Source: Mytilus californianus (Eukaryota; Mollusca; Bivalvia; Mytilida; Mytilidae). Taken from it: 64,000 nucleotides of DNA. The position numbers and the translations under genes were made by a program. The DNA lies in NCBI RefSeq assembly GCF_021869535.1, contig NW_026262668.1:9284348-9348347 (forward strand). Reading direction: 5' to 3'. The notes under the pieces are model-generated. The model had not been told where the DNA came from, ran no database searches, and saw only the letters and a list, made by a program, of their open reading frames with translations. Below are positions 24,601-39,600 of this stretch, piece by piece; the first letter of the stretch is position 1; each line of letters begins with the position of its first letter.

Positions 24601-27600
24601 CAAATTAGAGTTTTGACACCAATTAAATTAGAGTATTGACACTAACTGCACGGTCCACTGAACATAGAAAATGATAGTGCGAGTTGGGCATCCGTGTACT
24701 ATGGACACATTCTTGTTTTTTGATGTTTTTATAAATGACTGAAACATACATTGTAAATTTGATTCAATGAATAGATTTCTGATTCAGTATAAATATATAT
24801 TAAGCCATGTTATATTGTTTGGACATTTAATCAGATAAGTTCAATGTAACAATAATGTGTGTCCCTTCAGGTCAAATGGCAGGTTATAAACAATTGGATT
24901 ATCTCACAACAATTGAAAGACATAAGCTTGGTTTTGGTCCACATTCTCCTGTATATGACTGTCTGGTCCATTAAATACCATGTGGACCTCAGTGCTAAGC
25001 ATTATTTGTTATAAATTATCCCTTGCAGAATATTATATATTATACAACTAAGTATACTCCTGATATAAAAATAAGGAGATGTGGTAGGATTGGCAATGTC
25101 AGAGACAACTACCTGTATCTACCAGAGATCAAAGGACGAGGTTTTAAACAACTGTAGGTCACTGTACAGCCTTCAACGAAGAACAAAGCACAGACAGCAC
25201 AGTAAGCTATAAAAGACCAAGGTCCCAGGGTATGACAAAATTTGAAACAACTCAAGACAAAGACAAAAGAAAAACAAATAAGGCAGATGGCGACCATTAA
25301 ATAACGGGTTCTTGACTTGGCAGAGGCACCTGAATGTGCAAAGATGAAACATGTTTGTGAGTGCTGAACCCTCTCCTTATCTGGGTTCCTCAAGCAATAT
25401 TTATGCAATATACATGTAGTTTTTATTTTTTTACAGGAAATGCCTGTGATATTAGCTGGAAACCCTGACCAAAAGAAGAAATATTTAGGTAGAATGTTGG
25501 AGGAACCTCTTATGTGTGTAAGTGTTAACAGAAATTTCTTATTCAATTTATTTTCTGTGAAAATGTTATTGTTGGGGTATAATTGGGACTTTTGAAAAAC
25601 TGTGTAAATAAAATAAGACATAACACTATGCAAATTATTATCTTGAGTATGATGTCATTTCATTAATCTAAACAATTTTATATTGTAAAATGTAATATGC
25701 AAGCATTATATTAAACACAGACTGAATTTTTAATTAAGAGTCAATTGTTATAACTTCAGGAGAAATATGAATATCATAGTTAAAATAAGAAGGTTTTTGA
25801 TGGATACATTATTAGAAAGGCTAGTTCCTGCATCTTCCAGAACAGAAAATAAACACTTATTTTAATGTTATAAGAGAGGTCAATATTACATATAGTGATC
25901 AAGTCGGAATGCACTACCAACCGTGCAACCCTCATGGGTAGGCAAGGTGGTTAAACGCCCCCTAGTAGTAGTATGGACTACAATGTAGGCATTATCTCAA
26001 AGGAAATTTTGCAAAGTTGTGATCATTTACAATGAAAACTTGTCCAATGAGACAAGATATTGGAACAGACATACATCATAGTTACACTAAGAGCCAAAAT
26101 AATGGTTGTTTGTACCACAGCTGGCAATCATAATTTTAGAGTTTAAAATAGCTGTTGTCAACTCAAAATGAATGCAAGTGGAACAGATGGTAATTTTAAG
26201 GTTCAAAGTGATTGATTGATTGATTGGTTGGTGTTTAATGCCACTTTCAACACTATTGTGTTATTTCATGGTAGTCAGTTTTTATTGGTTGAGGAAGCCA
26301 GAGTGCCCGGAGAAAACAGGTTCAAAGTGTAACTGGATCCTACTATTTTTAGGTCCCTTTTTGTCATAAAGATTCTTAAGTATTTAAGTGTATATACATC
26401 TTTGGCTCCAATGTTTATTGGTTTGAGTGTTGAACCTTTAAAAGTGCTTAAAACACATCAAATTAATATAGTGTTTTTTTTGTTTTTTTTTTGCATTTTA
26501 CACCCAATTACATAAAAAAATTAAGAATCTAGACTGTAAGAAGAGTAGGGGAAGGGCAATGGACATACTTATATTGTGACAATACTGAGAAATTTACTTC
26601 TTCGGCGTCATTTGCAATATATAGAGTTCTTTATGACTGTTTTTCTAAACTTTACTTTATGATATAAAAAGAAAGATATGTGGTATGATTGCCAATGAAA
26701 CAAATATCCATCAGAGGTCAAAGAAAGTAGATATAAACAATATGAACTCATTTCGATCAGATATGACTATAAAAATCTTGTATCACAATCCCTTGTATTT
26801 AATTCAGCTTTAAAGTAAACACTAAAGGTGTATCCTACACTTAGTTTCGTCTTCTCTATAGATTCTGGTTTATTATCTCTACTTTAGGCATACTGTGTAA
26901 CAGAGCCAGTTGCGGGATCAGATGTCTCAGGCATCAAAACGAAGGCAGAGAAAAAAGGAGATCACTATGTACTGAATGGTCAGAAGATGTGGATCACAAA
27001 TGGTGGAGTAGCTAACTGGTATTTTGTATTAGCAAGAACAAATCCTGATCCTAAATGTCCGGCTGGCAAAGCCTTTACAGGGTTTATTGTAGACAGGGAT
27101 TCACCTGGGGTCACTGTGGGTAGAAAGGTGAGTAACAATAGGGACAATTCAAGGTTAATTCTAGTGAAGGAATTTTTTTTAGTTGCTGTCAATTTAATGG
27201 CCAAAATTGATGGTGCAGATTTCAAAATATTTATCCACCTTATGTTATTCTATGAAGAAAATGAAATAATATCTGATCATTTCTTTCTGTTTTTTAATAG
27301 TTAAGAAGCTTTCAGTTCTTTTCAAATATCATACAAGATTACTTGAGGAGAGCAAAAATTTATCTTTATGATAATTTTCTTCAGTTTATTTAATGTTTTG
27401 TATCTTTTCTCATTTGTTCATTTAGATGATAAATATGGGATAATTTCTACATTTTCTAGGAAATAAATATGGGACAAAGAGCATCAGACACAAGAGGTAT
27501 AACATTTGAAGATGTACTTGTGCCAGCAGAGGTGTGTTATTAATTTTATTACGATATGTCTAATCGCAACTTTGTATAGGGTTAAAAGATTGTTGAATTT

Positions 27601-30600
27601 TCAGATATTTTATGGGAAATTTTCGTTCCAATATTTTGTCTGTCTCGAAGCCTATAAACTAAACTATTATTTTGTTGCCAACATGAGAAACAATTCAAGT
27701 AGAGATCAATATCTGGTTCTTGTGTATCTCAGTAAACAGATAAAATTTGGCTGTCAGCTAACCATTGAATATGTTAGTACAAAAATGTATATGTATATAC
27801 TGTTTTGATTTGATGACAGGGTATTTAATTAGTTTATTTTTTAAGTAACTACTCTCATGCCACTTTTATGTCTGGAAAAGTGTTCATGTGGTAGAGAAAA
27901 TAGTCAAACCTAAAAGATGTTTAGCCTTTATTTTTTATTCAAACTTTACAAATCTTTGGCTTGTTCTGTAAATCAAATTTCTTCCTTGAAAAATACAAAG
28001 AATAAAACAAAAGTCTCGACAATATGATCATTTAGGAAACCGTGATATATGTTAAAACTGTGTCTATAAGAGAATTTAATAAGATTTGCTAATTATTATT
28101 ATACCCCCGCTTTAAAAAAGTAGGGGTATACTGTTTTACCTCTGTCTGTCCATCCATCCGTCGATCAGTCTGTCTGTCTATCCCATGAATAGTTTTCTTC
28201 GCATCTTTTTCAGGAACTACATTACAAGGATTTTTGAAATTTGGTTTCAGAGTTTATATAAGTCAGCTATACTGTGTGATGCGTTTTCAGATTCATCACT
28301 CAACAAATTCCTGTTTACCGAACACTTACATGATTGTACAAATGACATCCAAGTTGAAAAATTTTCGTCACATTTTTCTCAAGAACTACATTACAAGGAT
28401 TTCTGAAATTTGGTTTCAGGGTTTATATAAGTCAGCTATACCCTGTGATGCGTTTTCAGATTCATCACTCAACAACTTCCTGTTTCCCGTCAAGTATTTG
28501 GGCGGGGTATCATCAGTGAGTAGTAGCTCACAGTTTCACTTGTTTTGAACTTTTATAGTACACCAGCTATATTGTGTTTTTATTGGAAACTAATATATAT
28601 ATATATAAAGATTCAAGAACTGGAGTTAAATTAATGATGTGACACAAACAATTTCAAAGTAAACTCTGTTCACCTCAATATGTACATGTGTATTTCGTTT
28701 TTTGTACAGAATGTTCTTGGACAAGAAGGCCTTGGATTTAGATTAGCAATGGGAGCCTTTGATAAGACCAGACCACCTGTGAGTTGTATTGTAAAATATA
28801 GATAGAATCATTTTTAGTATTATATTATTAGTGGAGTATATATCAATGGGACAGCAACCCAAAGTCATCTAGGATTGAACCTTCAACATATGATGAACTA
28901 TTGACAGGTGTCTATACAATGTGTCAAGTCTAGAAAAGTAGTGAATAGATTTAAGAGAGAATATCAAAGATCTGTCATAAAATTCCTAAAAATGACTATA
29001 AAACACAGTAACAATTTTGGAAAGTTGCCACCTATAAACAAGCAAGCTAAACAAACAATGAGATGCATGAATGGAAAACTCATTTGCTAAATATTTCCAT
29101 ACCTTCTATGCAAACTGTCCATAAGATTCATAGCCATCTTACTATTAAAATCCTTGTTCAATGTTCAGGTTTTATTGAAAGATTGGAACTTGTTCCAAAT
29201 CTTTCCTAAGGCACCAGTCGCCTAAACAAAAAGTAGCACAGGTTAGCTACTAAATGTATACACACTGAAATATAGTTCCCCATAATTCTCATGTCTGTGT
29301 AAATATGCACATACAAACTGGGAAAAATTTGGGTTATATCTTTTGAGTAGTTCATTGAAGTATGTATGTCTTTAAGTTTTGTCAATTTGCAGGGTATTTT
29401 GGTCATTTTATTTAAGAGTAATGATACAATACCAGTCTGATTGACAACTGTCATGATACCAAACAATTAGAGAAAAGGTGGGGCCTTAATTACCATGATT
29501 ACAATGTCCCACCTCCTTAAGTGCCAATCATATTGACCAAATTACTAATCATCCTCAGTCTTACATAACTAAACAGACAGTTCATCTCAATACACTTATA
29601 TTGACATCATTATTGAATACACAAATGTACATATATATAAAAATGATAGATTTATGTATTGCCTATTACTTTTGATCTATACTACATAAAGTGATATTAT
29701 AGTTTATGTCTGAAAGAAAAATGATTAAGGATTAACAAGAATAATTGTTTTCAAAAGAAAAGACAAAATATTAAATCCAGATATAAAAAAAAGACAAAAT
29801 ATTAAATCTGGATATAAAAAAGGTATTCAAATAATTATAAGGTCTATATTTTACTTGATAAAATTGTGCAATCCTCATCTGTAATTAATCAATAATATAG
29901 GTTACTCTTATCAGAGTATGACAATAAAACAAGTTTTTATATGACCGCAAAAAAATTTTGCGGTGGTATATTGGTATGACGTTGGCGGCGTCGTCGTCCG
30001 AAGACGCATTGGTTTTCGCACTCTAACTTTAGTTTAAGTGAATGGATTTCTATGAAATTTTACCATAAGGTTCAATACCACAAAAGGAAGGTGGGGATTG
30101 ATTTGGGGGTTATGGTACAAACAGTTAAGGAAAAAGGGGCCAAAAATATGCATTTTTGTAACTTCCAGACATAACTTGTGTGTGAGGGTATGGATCTCTC
30201 TGACATTGTACCACAAGGTTCCATATCACAAAGGGAATGCTGGGATTGATTTTTGGGGTATTTGCCTCCAAATTTTAGAAATAAGGGGCAAAAAAGGGGC
30301 CAAAAACAAGCATTTTTCTAGTTTCATGACAATAACTTGTGTGTAAGTGTATGGATCTCTCTGACATTGTTCCACAAGGTTCCATATCACAAAGGGAATG
30401 CTGGGATTGATTCTGGGGGTAATTGCCTCCAAATTTAGGAATTAGGGGCCAAAAAGGGGCAAAAAACAAGCATTTTTCTAGTTTCATGACAATAACTTGT
30501 GTGTAAGTGTATGGATCTTTATGAAATTGTACTACAAGGTTCCATATCACAAAGGGAAAGCTGGAATTGAGTTTGGGGGTAATTGCCCAAAACGTTTAGG

Positions 30601-33600
30601 AATAAGGGGCCAAAAATAAGCATTTTTCTAGTTTCCAGACAATAACTTGTGTTCAAGTGTTATGGATCTCTCTGAAATTGTACTGCAAGGTACCATACCA
30701 CAAAGGGAAGGCTGGGATTGATTTTGGGGGTAATTCCCTCAAAATTTTAGGAATTAGAGGCCTTAAAGGGGCAAAAAAACGATCATTCTTCTAGTTTCAG
30801 GACAATAACTTGTGTGTAAGTGTATGGATCTTTATGAAATTGTACTGCAAGGTTCCATATCACAAAGGGAAAGCTTGGTTTGAGTTTAGGGGTAATTGCC
30901 CTAAACGTTTAGGAATTTGGGGCCAAAAAGGGGCAAAAAACAAGCATTTTTCTAGTTTCAGGACAATAACTTGTGTTCAAGTGTATGGATCTCTCTGAAA
31001 TTGTACTGCAAGGTACCATACCACAAAGGGAAGGCTGGACTTGAGTTTGAGGGTGATGAATCATAAGGGGGTTCAAAAAATTTGGGGGGGATTTTTTTTC
31101 TTTTTTCTTCTTTAAAATTTTCCATTTTAAATTGGTTATTTCTAATTTATATATAAAAGCAAATAATAATGATATGGTTTGAATAGGTAAATTAAAATTT
31201 TTTAAGTTCTTAGACCACATTCATTCTGTGTCAGAAACCTATGCTGTGTCAAATATTTAATTACAATCCAAATTCAGTGCTGTATCAAGCTTGAATGTTG
31301 TGTCCATACTTGCCCCAACTGTTCAGGGTTCGACCACTGCGGTCGTATCAAGCTGCGCCCCAGCGGCGCATTTTATTTAATTTGTTTATCTTGAAAAAAT
31401 CATTTTCTATGCCATTTTCGGGAAAATATTTAATTATAAATTGAATTAAAGTACACTCTACAACTTTTAATCTTCAGTGTCAAATACCCGGTAATCATGA
31501 TAATTGCTTTCAAACTCAATAAGCAATTTTTAGAGGTGAAAAATAGTATACCTATCTTTCAAACTTTCAACTTACATGCCCCCAAAACAACCTTATTAGT
31601 TTAAATTTTGGAGACAATATAATTCTTAGTCTGCTAGTGGTCACATGTCCTATAAGGTAACTGATAAACTTTATAAGAAGGTGTAATACCACCATTGATT
31701 TTCCCCTATTAGTCTTTGTTAAATTTGGACTTTTCAAAAAATTGTGCAGAATTTATCTTTGTTTTAAATAAAAAAAATACTTGGCATGGGTAAAGTTTTA
31801 TCCTGTCCGGTATTATAGACAAAATTTCACATAACAATTCATTGCATATAAGAAAATAACCATCAATGGAAGTTAACCAATCAAATTTTCACCTTTTTAT
31901 TTCCTGTGTACAAGCTTTAGTAACCATGTAACCTCAGGTTTCTAAAATATTCTATAGAAACACCAAATAAAAAAATAATGGTGCTTTGAAACACCCAAGA
32001 TATATGTTTATGACTCAGAAATTTTTTACTGCAATGAAATGTAGGATTGATTTCCTGCAACTGTCAAATTCAAGGGAATATTTTTTTTCAACCCTTTTTC
32101 GTATGCAACCAGATGTGACATACTATGATTTGGTGGTACATGTATATTACACCTAAAGAAGACTTTTTTGTTGAATAAACTGAATGTGACTTTTTTCCTT
32201 TGTAATACTGGTTATTTCAAGCATTACTGTCAAGTTTTGTCATAATCAGTTCAATAGTTTGAGAAAAATCTGGTATAATGTAAGACGACATCTACAGCGA
32301 TTTGAACAAAATTTCTTCGAAAAATCCAAATCAAGCCGCATCATGATAGAATAAAGTGTGGACCAATAAATGATCAAATATTTATCTCATCTGCCAACAA
32401 ACAGTTGAATATGATACAAAAGATGACTCTAGGATGATAAATACCACTAATGGACCTCTTTGTCTTCATAATAAGGTCCCTTTTGGTCCATTTATACCGC
32501 TCATTTCCTCAAAATTTCAACTTTTTAGGCCAATAAATAAAAAATTTAGGGAAATTTTCACTCATTAATGAAAGAAATGTGATAATAAATGAGAAATTGA
32601 AGTATTCAAGCTGAATGAACTATCCATATAAAAGTTTACTGACTCCATGGAGGTTTCAATAAGTCTTTACGTACAACTTAAATTTACACTGCGTTCCAGA
32701 GAGGGACATAAAAAGCTTCCCTTTTAGTGAATAATTTGTTGTTACTGCTTCAAATATAATTTCATTTACTAATAACTATATATTTATGAAAGTGTTGCTT
32801 AAGAAAAAGTTTTCTATTATAGCAAAATATAAGAAATGAGGAAAAAAAGTCAGAAAAAGCTCCCCAAAACACAGAGTATGGCTTGCTCTGTCTACTAATA
32901 TTCATGGTAGAGTCATATTTCAAGGCAATTTTCTCATAAAATGTGTTTTTGAGACTCAATCCACTCAGAATATTTCATTTTCATAATATTTCACTTAAAT
33001 AGCATGAAATTTTAACAAATGAGAGTACACACAAGGTCAAAGGTGCATGTGCAGCTTCCCATATTAAGTGTAATATACCATTGATTTTCCCCTATTAGTC
33101 TTTGTTAAATTTGCACTTTTCAAAAAAATGTGCAGAATTTATTTTTGTTACAAATAAAAAAATACTTGGCATGAGTAAAGCTTTATCCTGTCCAGTACTA
33201 TAGACAAAATTTCACATAACATTTCATTGCATATAAGAAAATAACCATCATGAATATAGTGTGAACAGTGTATAACTTGCAAATTTTGTTCATACACTTT
33301 CCCAATTAATTTCTTGATATTTTATGCATGAAATACTAATTATAAGTAAGGGGATGAAATTACATGTTGAAAAAATTTGGGTGCTGAGTCTTTATGTTAA
33401 GTAGTGATTTGGTCCAGTTAAAAAAGGTCAAAAATTAGTATGTCTGAAGCTGTCAAACTGAATTTTAGACCCCCTTAACATAGAATTGTCCATATTTTGA
33501 GTTAGAGCTGGTAGACTTTGATATTATTTTTCCTAGTAGTAGTACACTACACTGTAAAAATCTTTTTGAGATATAGCAGGTGCGATTCTTATACGACCGC

Positions 33601-36600
33601 AAAAAAAATTTGAGGTCGTATATTGGTATGACGTTGGCGTCGTCGTCGTCCGGCGTCGTCGTCCGAATACACAATGGTTTTCGCACTCTAACTTTAGTTT
33701 AAGTGAATGGATCTCTATGAAATTTTACCATAAGGTTCAATACCACAATAGGAAGGTGGGGATTGATTTTGGGGGTTATGGTACCAACAGTTAAGGAATT
33801 AGGGGCCAAAAAGGGGCCGAAAATAAGCATTTTTGTAACTTCCAGACATAACTTGTGTGTTAGCATATGGATCTCTTTGACATTGTACCACAAGATTCCA
33901 TATCACAAAGGGTCAATGCTGGGATTGATTTTGGGGTTAATTGCCTCAAAATTTTAGGAATAAGGGGCCAAAAGGGGGCAAAAAACAAGCATTTTTCTAG
34001 TTTCATGACAATAACTTGTGTGTAAGTGTATGGATCTTTCTGAAATTTTACTACAAGGTTCCATTTCACAAAGGGAAAGCTGGAATTGAGTGTTGTGGTA
34101 ATTGCCCTAAACGTTTAGTAATAAGGGGCCTAAAAAGGGGTTTAAAATAAGCATTTTTTAGTTTCCAGACAATAACTTGTGTTCAAGTGTATGGATCTCT
34201 CTAAAATTGTATTACAAGGTACCATACCACAAAGACAAGGCTGTTATTGAGCTTGGTTTGGGGGGAAAGGGTGGTGGGGGTGATGAATCATAAGGGGGGC
34301 GTTTGTCAAAAAAGGGGTAATTTTTTTTTTTTTCCTTTTTTTTTTGTTTAAAATTTACATTTTAAGTTAGTTATTTTTTATCACGAAGAGAAAGTAGGAA
34401 TTGAGTTTTGGGTTTAATTGCTCAAACATTTATGAATAAGGGGCCAAATATTGGTCGAAAATAAGGATTTTTTTAGTTTGCAACAAAAACTTGTGTTCAA
34501 GTGTATGGATCTCTGTGAAATTGTATTGCAATGTACCATACCACAAATTGAAGGTTGTGATTGAGGTGGGGGATGATGAATCAAAAGGGGGTTGAAAAAA
34601 TGTGTGGGGGGTAGGATTTTTTTTTTTCCTTTTTTTTTTCTTTAAAATTTTCCATTTAAAGATGGTTGTTTCAGATTTATATATGAAAGTAAATAATAAT
34701 GATACGGTTATATATCATGAGGAATTGAAATTTAAAATTATGTATATTGGAAATTTAGGTTACATTGGAAAGTAATAATTGGCTTTGAGGGGGGGGGTTA
34801 TGGCTCTAATGTTTAAGGAATAAGGGGAAAAAAGGTTAAAAAACAAGGGTTTCCATTTTAATAGACAAATAATTGAGTAAAGAACATTATTTAAAAGCAG
34901 TGTAAGGTTGGTAATTCAAACTCATTTAAATATCTCATCTACACTGCTTTTAAATTATGTAAATTGGAAATTTGCCAATAACTTTATTGTTAATAAATGC
35001 ATTGGAAATTTGCCAACAATTTTAGTGTAATAAACTTCATTGGAAATTTGCCAATATAAAATTTTGCTGATGAAGGTTTTTTGTTTACCTTTAGCCTTGA
35101 CTATGAAGTCATTTTCTGTTTTTATAGCCTTATGAAGTAGTTGAATTATTTAATACTTTTATGATGTGTTTAAATGGAGTTTTATCATGTTTATGGTTGC
35201 AAATTTATTGTTTTAGTATAATAAACTCCATTTAAAATTTGCCAATAAAAAAAATTTTTGTTTATTTTTAGCTATGATTATGATGTCATTTTCTATTTTA
35301 CTTTTATGGTTGCAAAGAAATTTTTATTTTTAGATATTACTGTTAAATGATGCTGATTAAGGTTTTTGCTATGTTTAGCCATGACTATGATGTCATTTTC
35401 TATTTTAATATCTGTTTTGATGTATTTAAATGGGCTTTTATGGTTACAAAGGAATTTTATTTTTAAATATTACTATAAAATGTTGCTGATGCTGATTAAG
35501 GATTTTGTTTATTTTTAGCCATGACTATGATGTCATTTTCTATTTTAATACCTTTATGATGTAATTTCCATTTTTAGATATTACTGTTAAATGATGCTGA
35601 TTAAGGGTTTTTTGCTATGTTTAGCCATGACTATGATGTCATTTTCTATTTTAATATCTTTATGATGTATTTAAATGGGCTTTTATGGTTACAAAGGAAT
35701 TTTATTTTTAGATATTACTTTAAATGTTGCTGATTAAGGATTTTTGTTTATTTTTAGCCATGACTATGATGTCACTTTCTATTTTAATACCTTTATGATG
35801 TATTTAAATGGGCTCCCATGTATTTAGATTTTTGATTATTTATACATGTTACCAAATTGGTCCACATTGAACAAAAATTGTCCAAATTTCAACTTTATTA
35901 CATTACATCAAACATTGAATTCTACATATTCTTTGATATATTGAAATTAACAAACAATTTAGTTTATGGATATTCCACCATAATAGGTAAATTAAATTTT
36001 TCCAGTTCTTACACCACATTCATCCTGTGTCAGAAACCTATGCTGTGTCAAATATTTAATGACAATTCAAAGTCATAGCTGTATCAAGCTTGAATTTTGT
36101 GTCCATACTTGCCCCAACTGTTCAGGGTTCGACCTCTGCGGTCGTATCAAGCTGCGCCCCAGCGAAGCATTTTATTTTAAATTGAATTTAATATTTTGTC
36201 TTAAAGAAATGCACTACAAAATAACTGTGTTCTTGGCCTAAGAGATGAATTCAGTAAATGTAGATTCTGTACTTTAGCAACTTCCCTGAATGGTTTGCTG
36301 GTTTCAATTTGTCAAAATCAATAAAAGTAAAGGAATTACATCTTTATTTGATAGAAATTCTGTTAAAATGTCCCATATTGGCATTATACGGCTAAAATAA
36401 GCATTTTAAAGCAGTTTCCATTTTTATGCTTAAGAGGCAACATGACTTTCTATCTGACAGGTTTTTATACGACCTCAAAAAAACTTTGTGGTCGTATATT
36501 GGTATGATGTTGGCGTCGTCGTCGTCGTCTTCGTCCGAAGACACATTGGTTTTCGCACTCTAACTTTAGTTTAAGAGAATGGATCTCTATGAAATTTTAC

Positions 36601-39600
36601 CATAAGGTTCAATACCACAAAAGGAAGATTGGGATTGATTTTGGGGGTTATGGTACCAACAGTTAAGGAATTAGGGGCCAAAAAGGGGCCAAAAATAAGC
36701 ATTTTGTAACTTCCAGACATAACTTGTGTGTTAGTGTATGGATCTCTCTGACATTGTACCACAAGGTTCCATATCACAAAGGGAATGCTGGGATTGATTT
36801 TTGGGGTAATTGCCTCCAAATTTTAGGAATTAGGGGCCAAAAAGAGGCAAATAAACAAGCATTTTTCAAGTTTCATGACAATAACTTGTGTGTAAGTGTA
36901 TGGATCTTTATGAAATTGTACTACAAGGTTCCATATCACAAAAGGAAAGCTGGGTATGAGTTTGGGGGTAATTGCCCTAAACGTTTAGGAATTTGGGGCC
37001 AAAAAGGGGCCAAAAAACAAGCATTTTTCTAGTTTCCAGACAATAACTTGTGTTCAAGTGTATTGATCTCTCTGAAATTGTACTGCAAGGTACCATACCA
37101 CAAAGGGAAGGCTGGGATTGAGTTTGGGGTGATGAATCATAAGGGGGTTCAAAAAATTTGGGGGGGGATTTTTTTTCCCTTTTTTTTCTTTAAAATTTTC
37201 CATTTTAAATTGGTTATTTCTGATTTATATATAAAAGCAAATAATAATGATATGGTTTGAATAGGTAAATTAAAATTTTTAAGTTCTTAGACCACATTCA
37301 TTCTGTGTCCGAAACCTATGCTGTGTCAAATATTTAATCACAATCCAAATTCAGTGCTGTATCAAGCTTGAATGTTGTGTCCATACTTGCCCCAACTGTT
37401 CAGGGTTCGACCTCTGCGGTCGTATCAAGCTGCGCCCAGCGGAGCATTTTATTATGTTTTGATATTTGTGTTTTCATGCTCAATTCAAATTTTATTAACC
37501 ATTTGTGAACTCTGAATCTAGAGAAAAGTAGATTATCACAGAAAAAAATGTGCAAAATGTGTTGTATTTATGGCCCTGGTAGAACAACCTGTTTGAAGCA
37601 TGTGAAATGTGAAGAGCTTTGTACATAAAATTTGAAGTCTATCATAAATATTTCACTAAATCTATAAAAAAAGCACTTTACAATGATCAGTGCACCTTAT
37701 TCATTTCATATACTACCTTTATTTTCTTCTGTAGATAGTAAGTGGTTCAAATATATGCCTGTTGAGACTAAAACTACATGCAAGTTTTCCATTGAAAAGT
37801 GCAAAAACTGTGCATCAGACCATACTGTCTGCAAAAAAAGTTGAATGCAAGAGTCCTTTTGCAATCAAACTTCTTGTATCATGACATATTAGCATATTAG
37901 CATAGAAATGAGCAAAAAGTAACAAATTTCCATTTCTTATAGCTTCTGTATGCATTTTTACATGTATATGTAAATATGTGCTACGGCCTAAATTGACTCT
38001 AAACAATTTTCAGTCTTACATGGCCTAAGCTAAGATCATTTTATACACATTTTTGTAACATTTCTTTCCATTTAAAGTACATTAAATATATATGGAAGAA
38101 TAATTTATGGTTAAAAAACTTCTTAAACTTCAAACTGGTTGAAAAAATTAATGTTTATGTAAAGTCCCCCTTAATTCAAAAATCTCTATTTTCAGGCACA
38201 GGCTCATATAAATTTGACTTTTGAACAATTGTAATAAATCTGATAAATCAAATGAGTGTTCAGTTGCTTTAAATACTTAATATATTATATTTGAGGGTAT
38301 TCAAAAAGCAAATTTTTGCAATATTTAAATTTTTTAAGCCCAAATCTTGATAGTTGAAATTATTTAAACGTTCTATTTTAAGACTTTTATGATGTATTTA
38401 AATGGGTAATCAAGGTTGCAAACTCCATTGGAAATTTGAATTGAGATTATGACCATATCTTGAGGGAAAGAATTTTTTATTTTTTGGAGGGGGAGGGGGG
38501 GGGGTCAATTCACAACAGCATAGTGTATTGCACAAAAGCAAAAAATTGAATATAAATTCAAATCATATAACCAATTCTAAGTTCTTTGACTAGAGTTATT
38601 CTGTGTCAGAAACCTATTATGTGTCAAATATTTAATTACAATCCAAATTCAGACCTGTATCAAGCTCGAATATTGTGTCCATTTTTGCCCCAACTGTTCA
38701 GGGTTGGACCTCTGCGGTCGTATCCAGCTGCGCTTGGCGAAGCAATTTATTTTAAATTGAATTTATTGTCTAAAAGAAATGCACTACGAAATAAATGTGT
38801 TCTCAGGCCTAAGAGTGCTATAATATTTATAGATTATTGTCGGTCATCTCAATGAGATTGATTTTCTCGCTTGAGCTGGTAGGGTGAAAGTGAGAAAAGC
38901 AATCGAGTTGAGATGACCAATGATAATCTGTTTATCGCTATTTTATCTATGACGACGTTGTTAATTTCATTGAAAACGGCACGTGCACCCTTAGTTTCTA
39001 GCGATAATTTTTCATATCACTCTATTGTACTGAGAAAGGAAATTATCAGTCAGTAAGATCAAAGGAAAATTACGTAAAATAGCGATAATGATGTTTATTT
39101 TACCATCCATTACCCAAATATAATTTGAAGTTATTCAAACTACTCTTCCAATCTTTCCTTAAGTGATTTCCATCACTTTTATTTATTAGGTCTAGATCTC
39201 TGTAACATAAGATTAATAGGTAATTTGATCTGTACAATGATTGTTATTTGCCCATTTCCATTTGACCTTAACCTTACTTTACTTCAAATTTCTACACATC
39301 ATGGTTGATTTATGTTTCTTTTTTTGACTAATATATATATAATTTTGAATCAATTATTGGTTTTCAAATATTGTTGATTTTAAGTAAACAATTTTCAATT
39401 TCTTAGATATTGGGAGATCACTCATTTGTCATAGACAGGTGAGGAATAATTGGCTACTGTACTAATGATCTTTAAATAAGTTGCACATTGATGGTGAAAG
39501 TCAAAGGTCATCTGGGATTGTGAGTAAGGAGTTCAAAATAAATACCCCTGTTAAAAAATGTCAGTCATTAAGCTTTATAGAATACATGTAGCTTAACTTG

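Noticed and set aside
25109..25633. 174-codon minus-strand frame, the longest in the window
   Set aside because: It is antisense to ACADM exon 6 and crosses a Penelope-like tail and intron sequence; no recognisable domain.
31681..33252. LTR retrotransposon
   Set aside because: Direct repeats lack TG/CA ends and target duplications, and there is no gag or pol between them.
29933..37260. Frames encoding [20 protein letters not shown] peptides
   Set aside because: They recur in each 150-160-bp unit of family A with shifting frames and stops; repeat artefact rather than a protein family.
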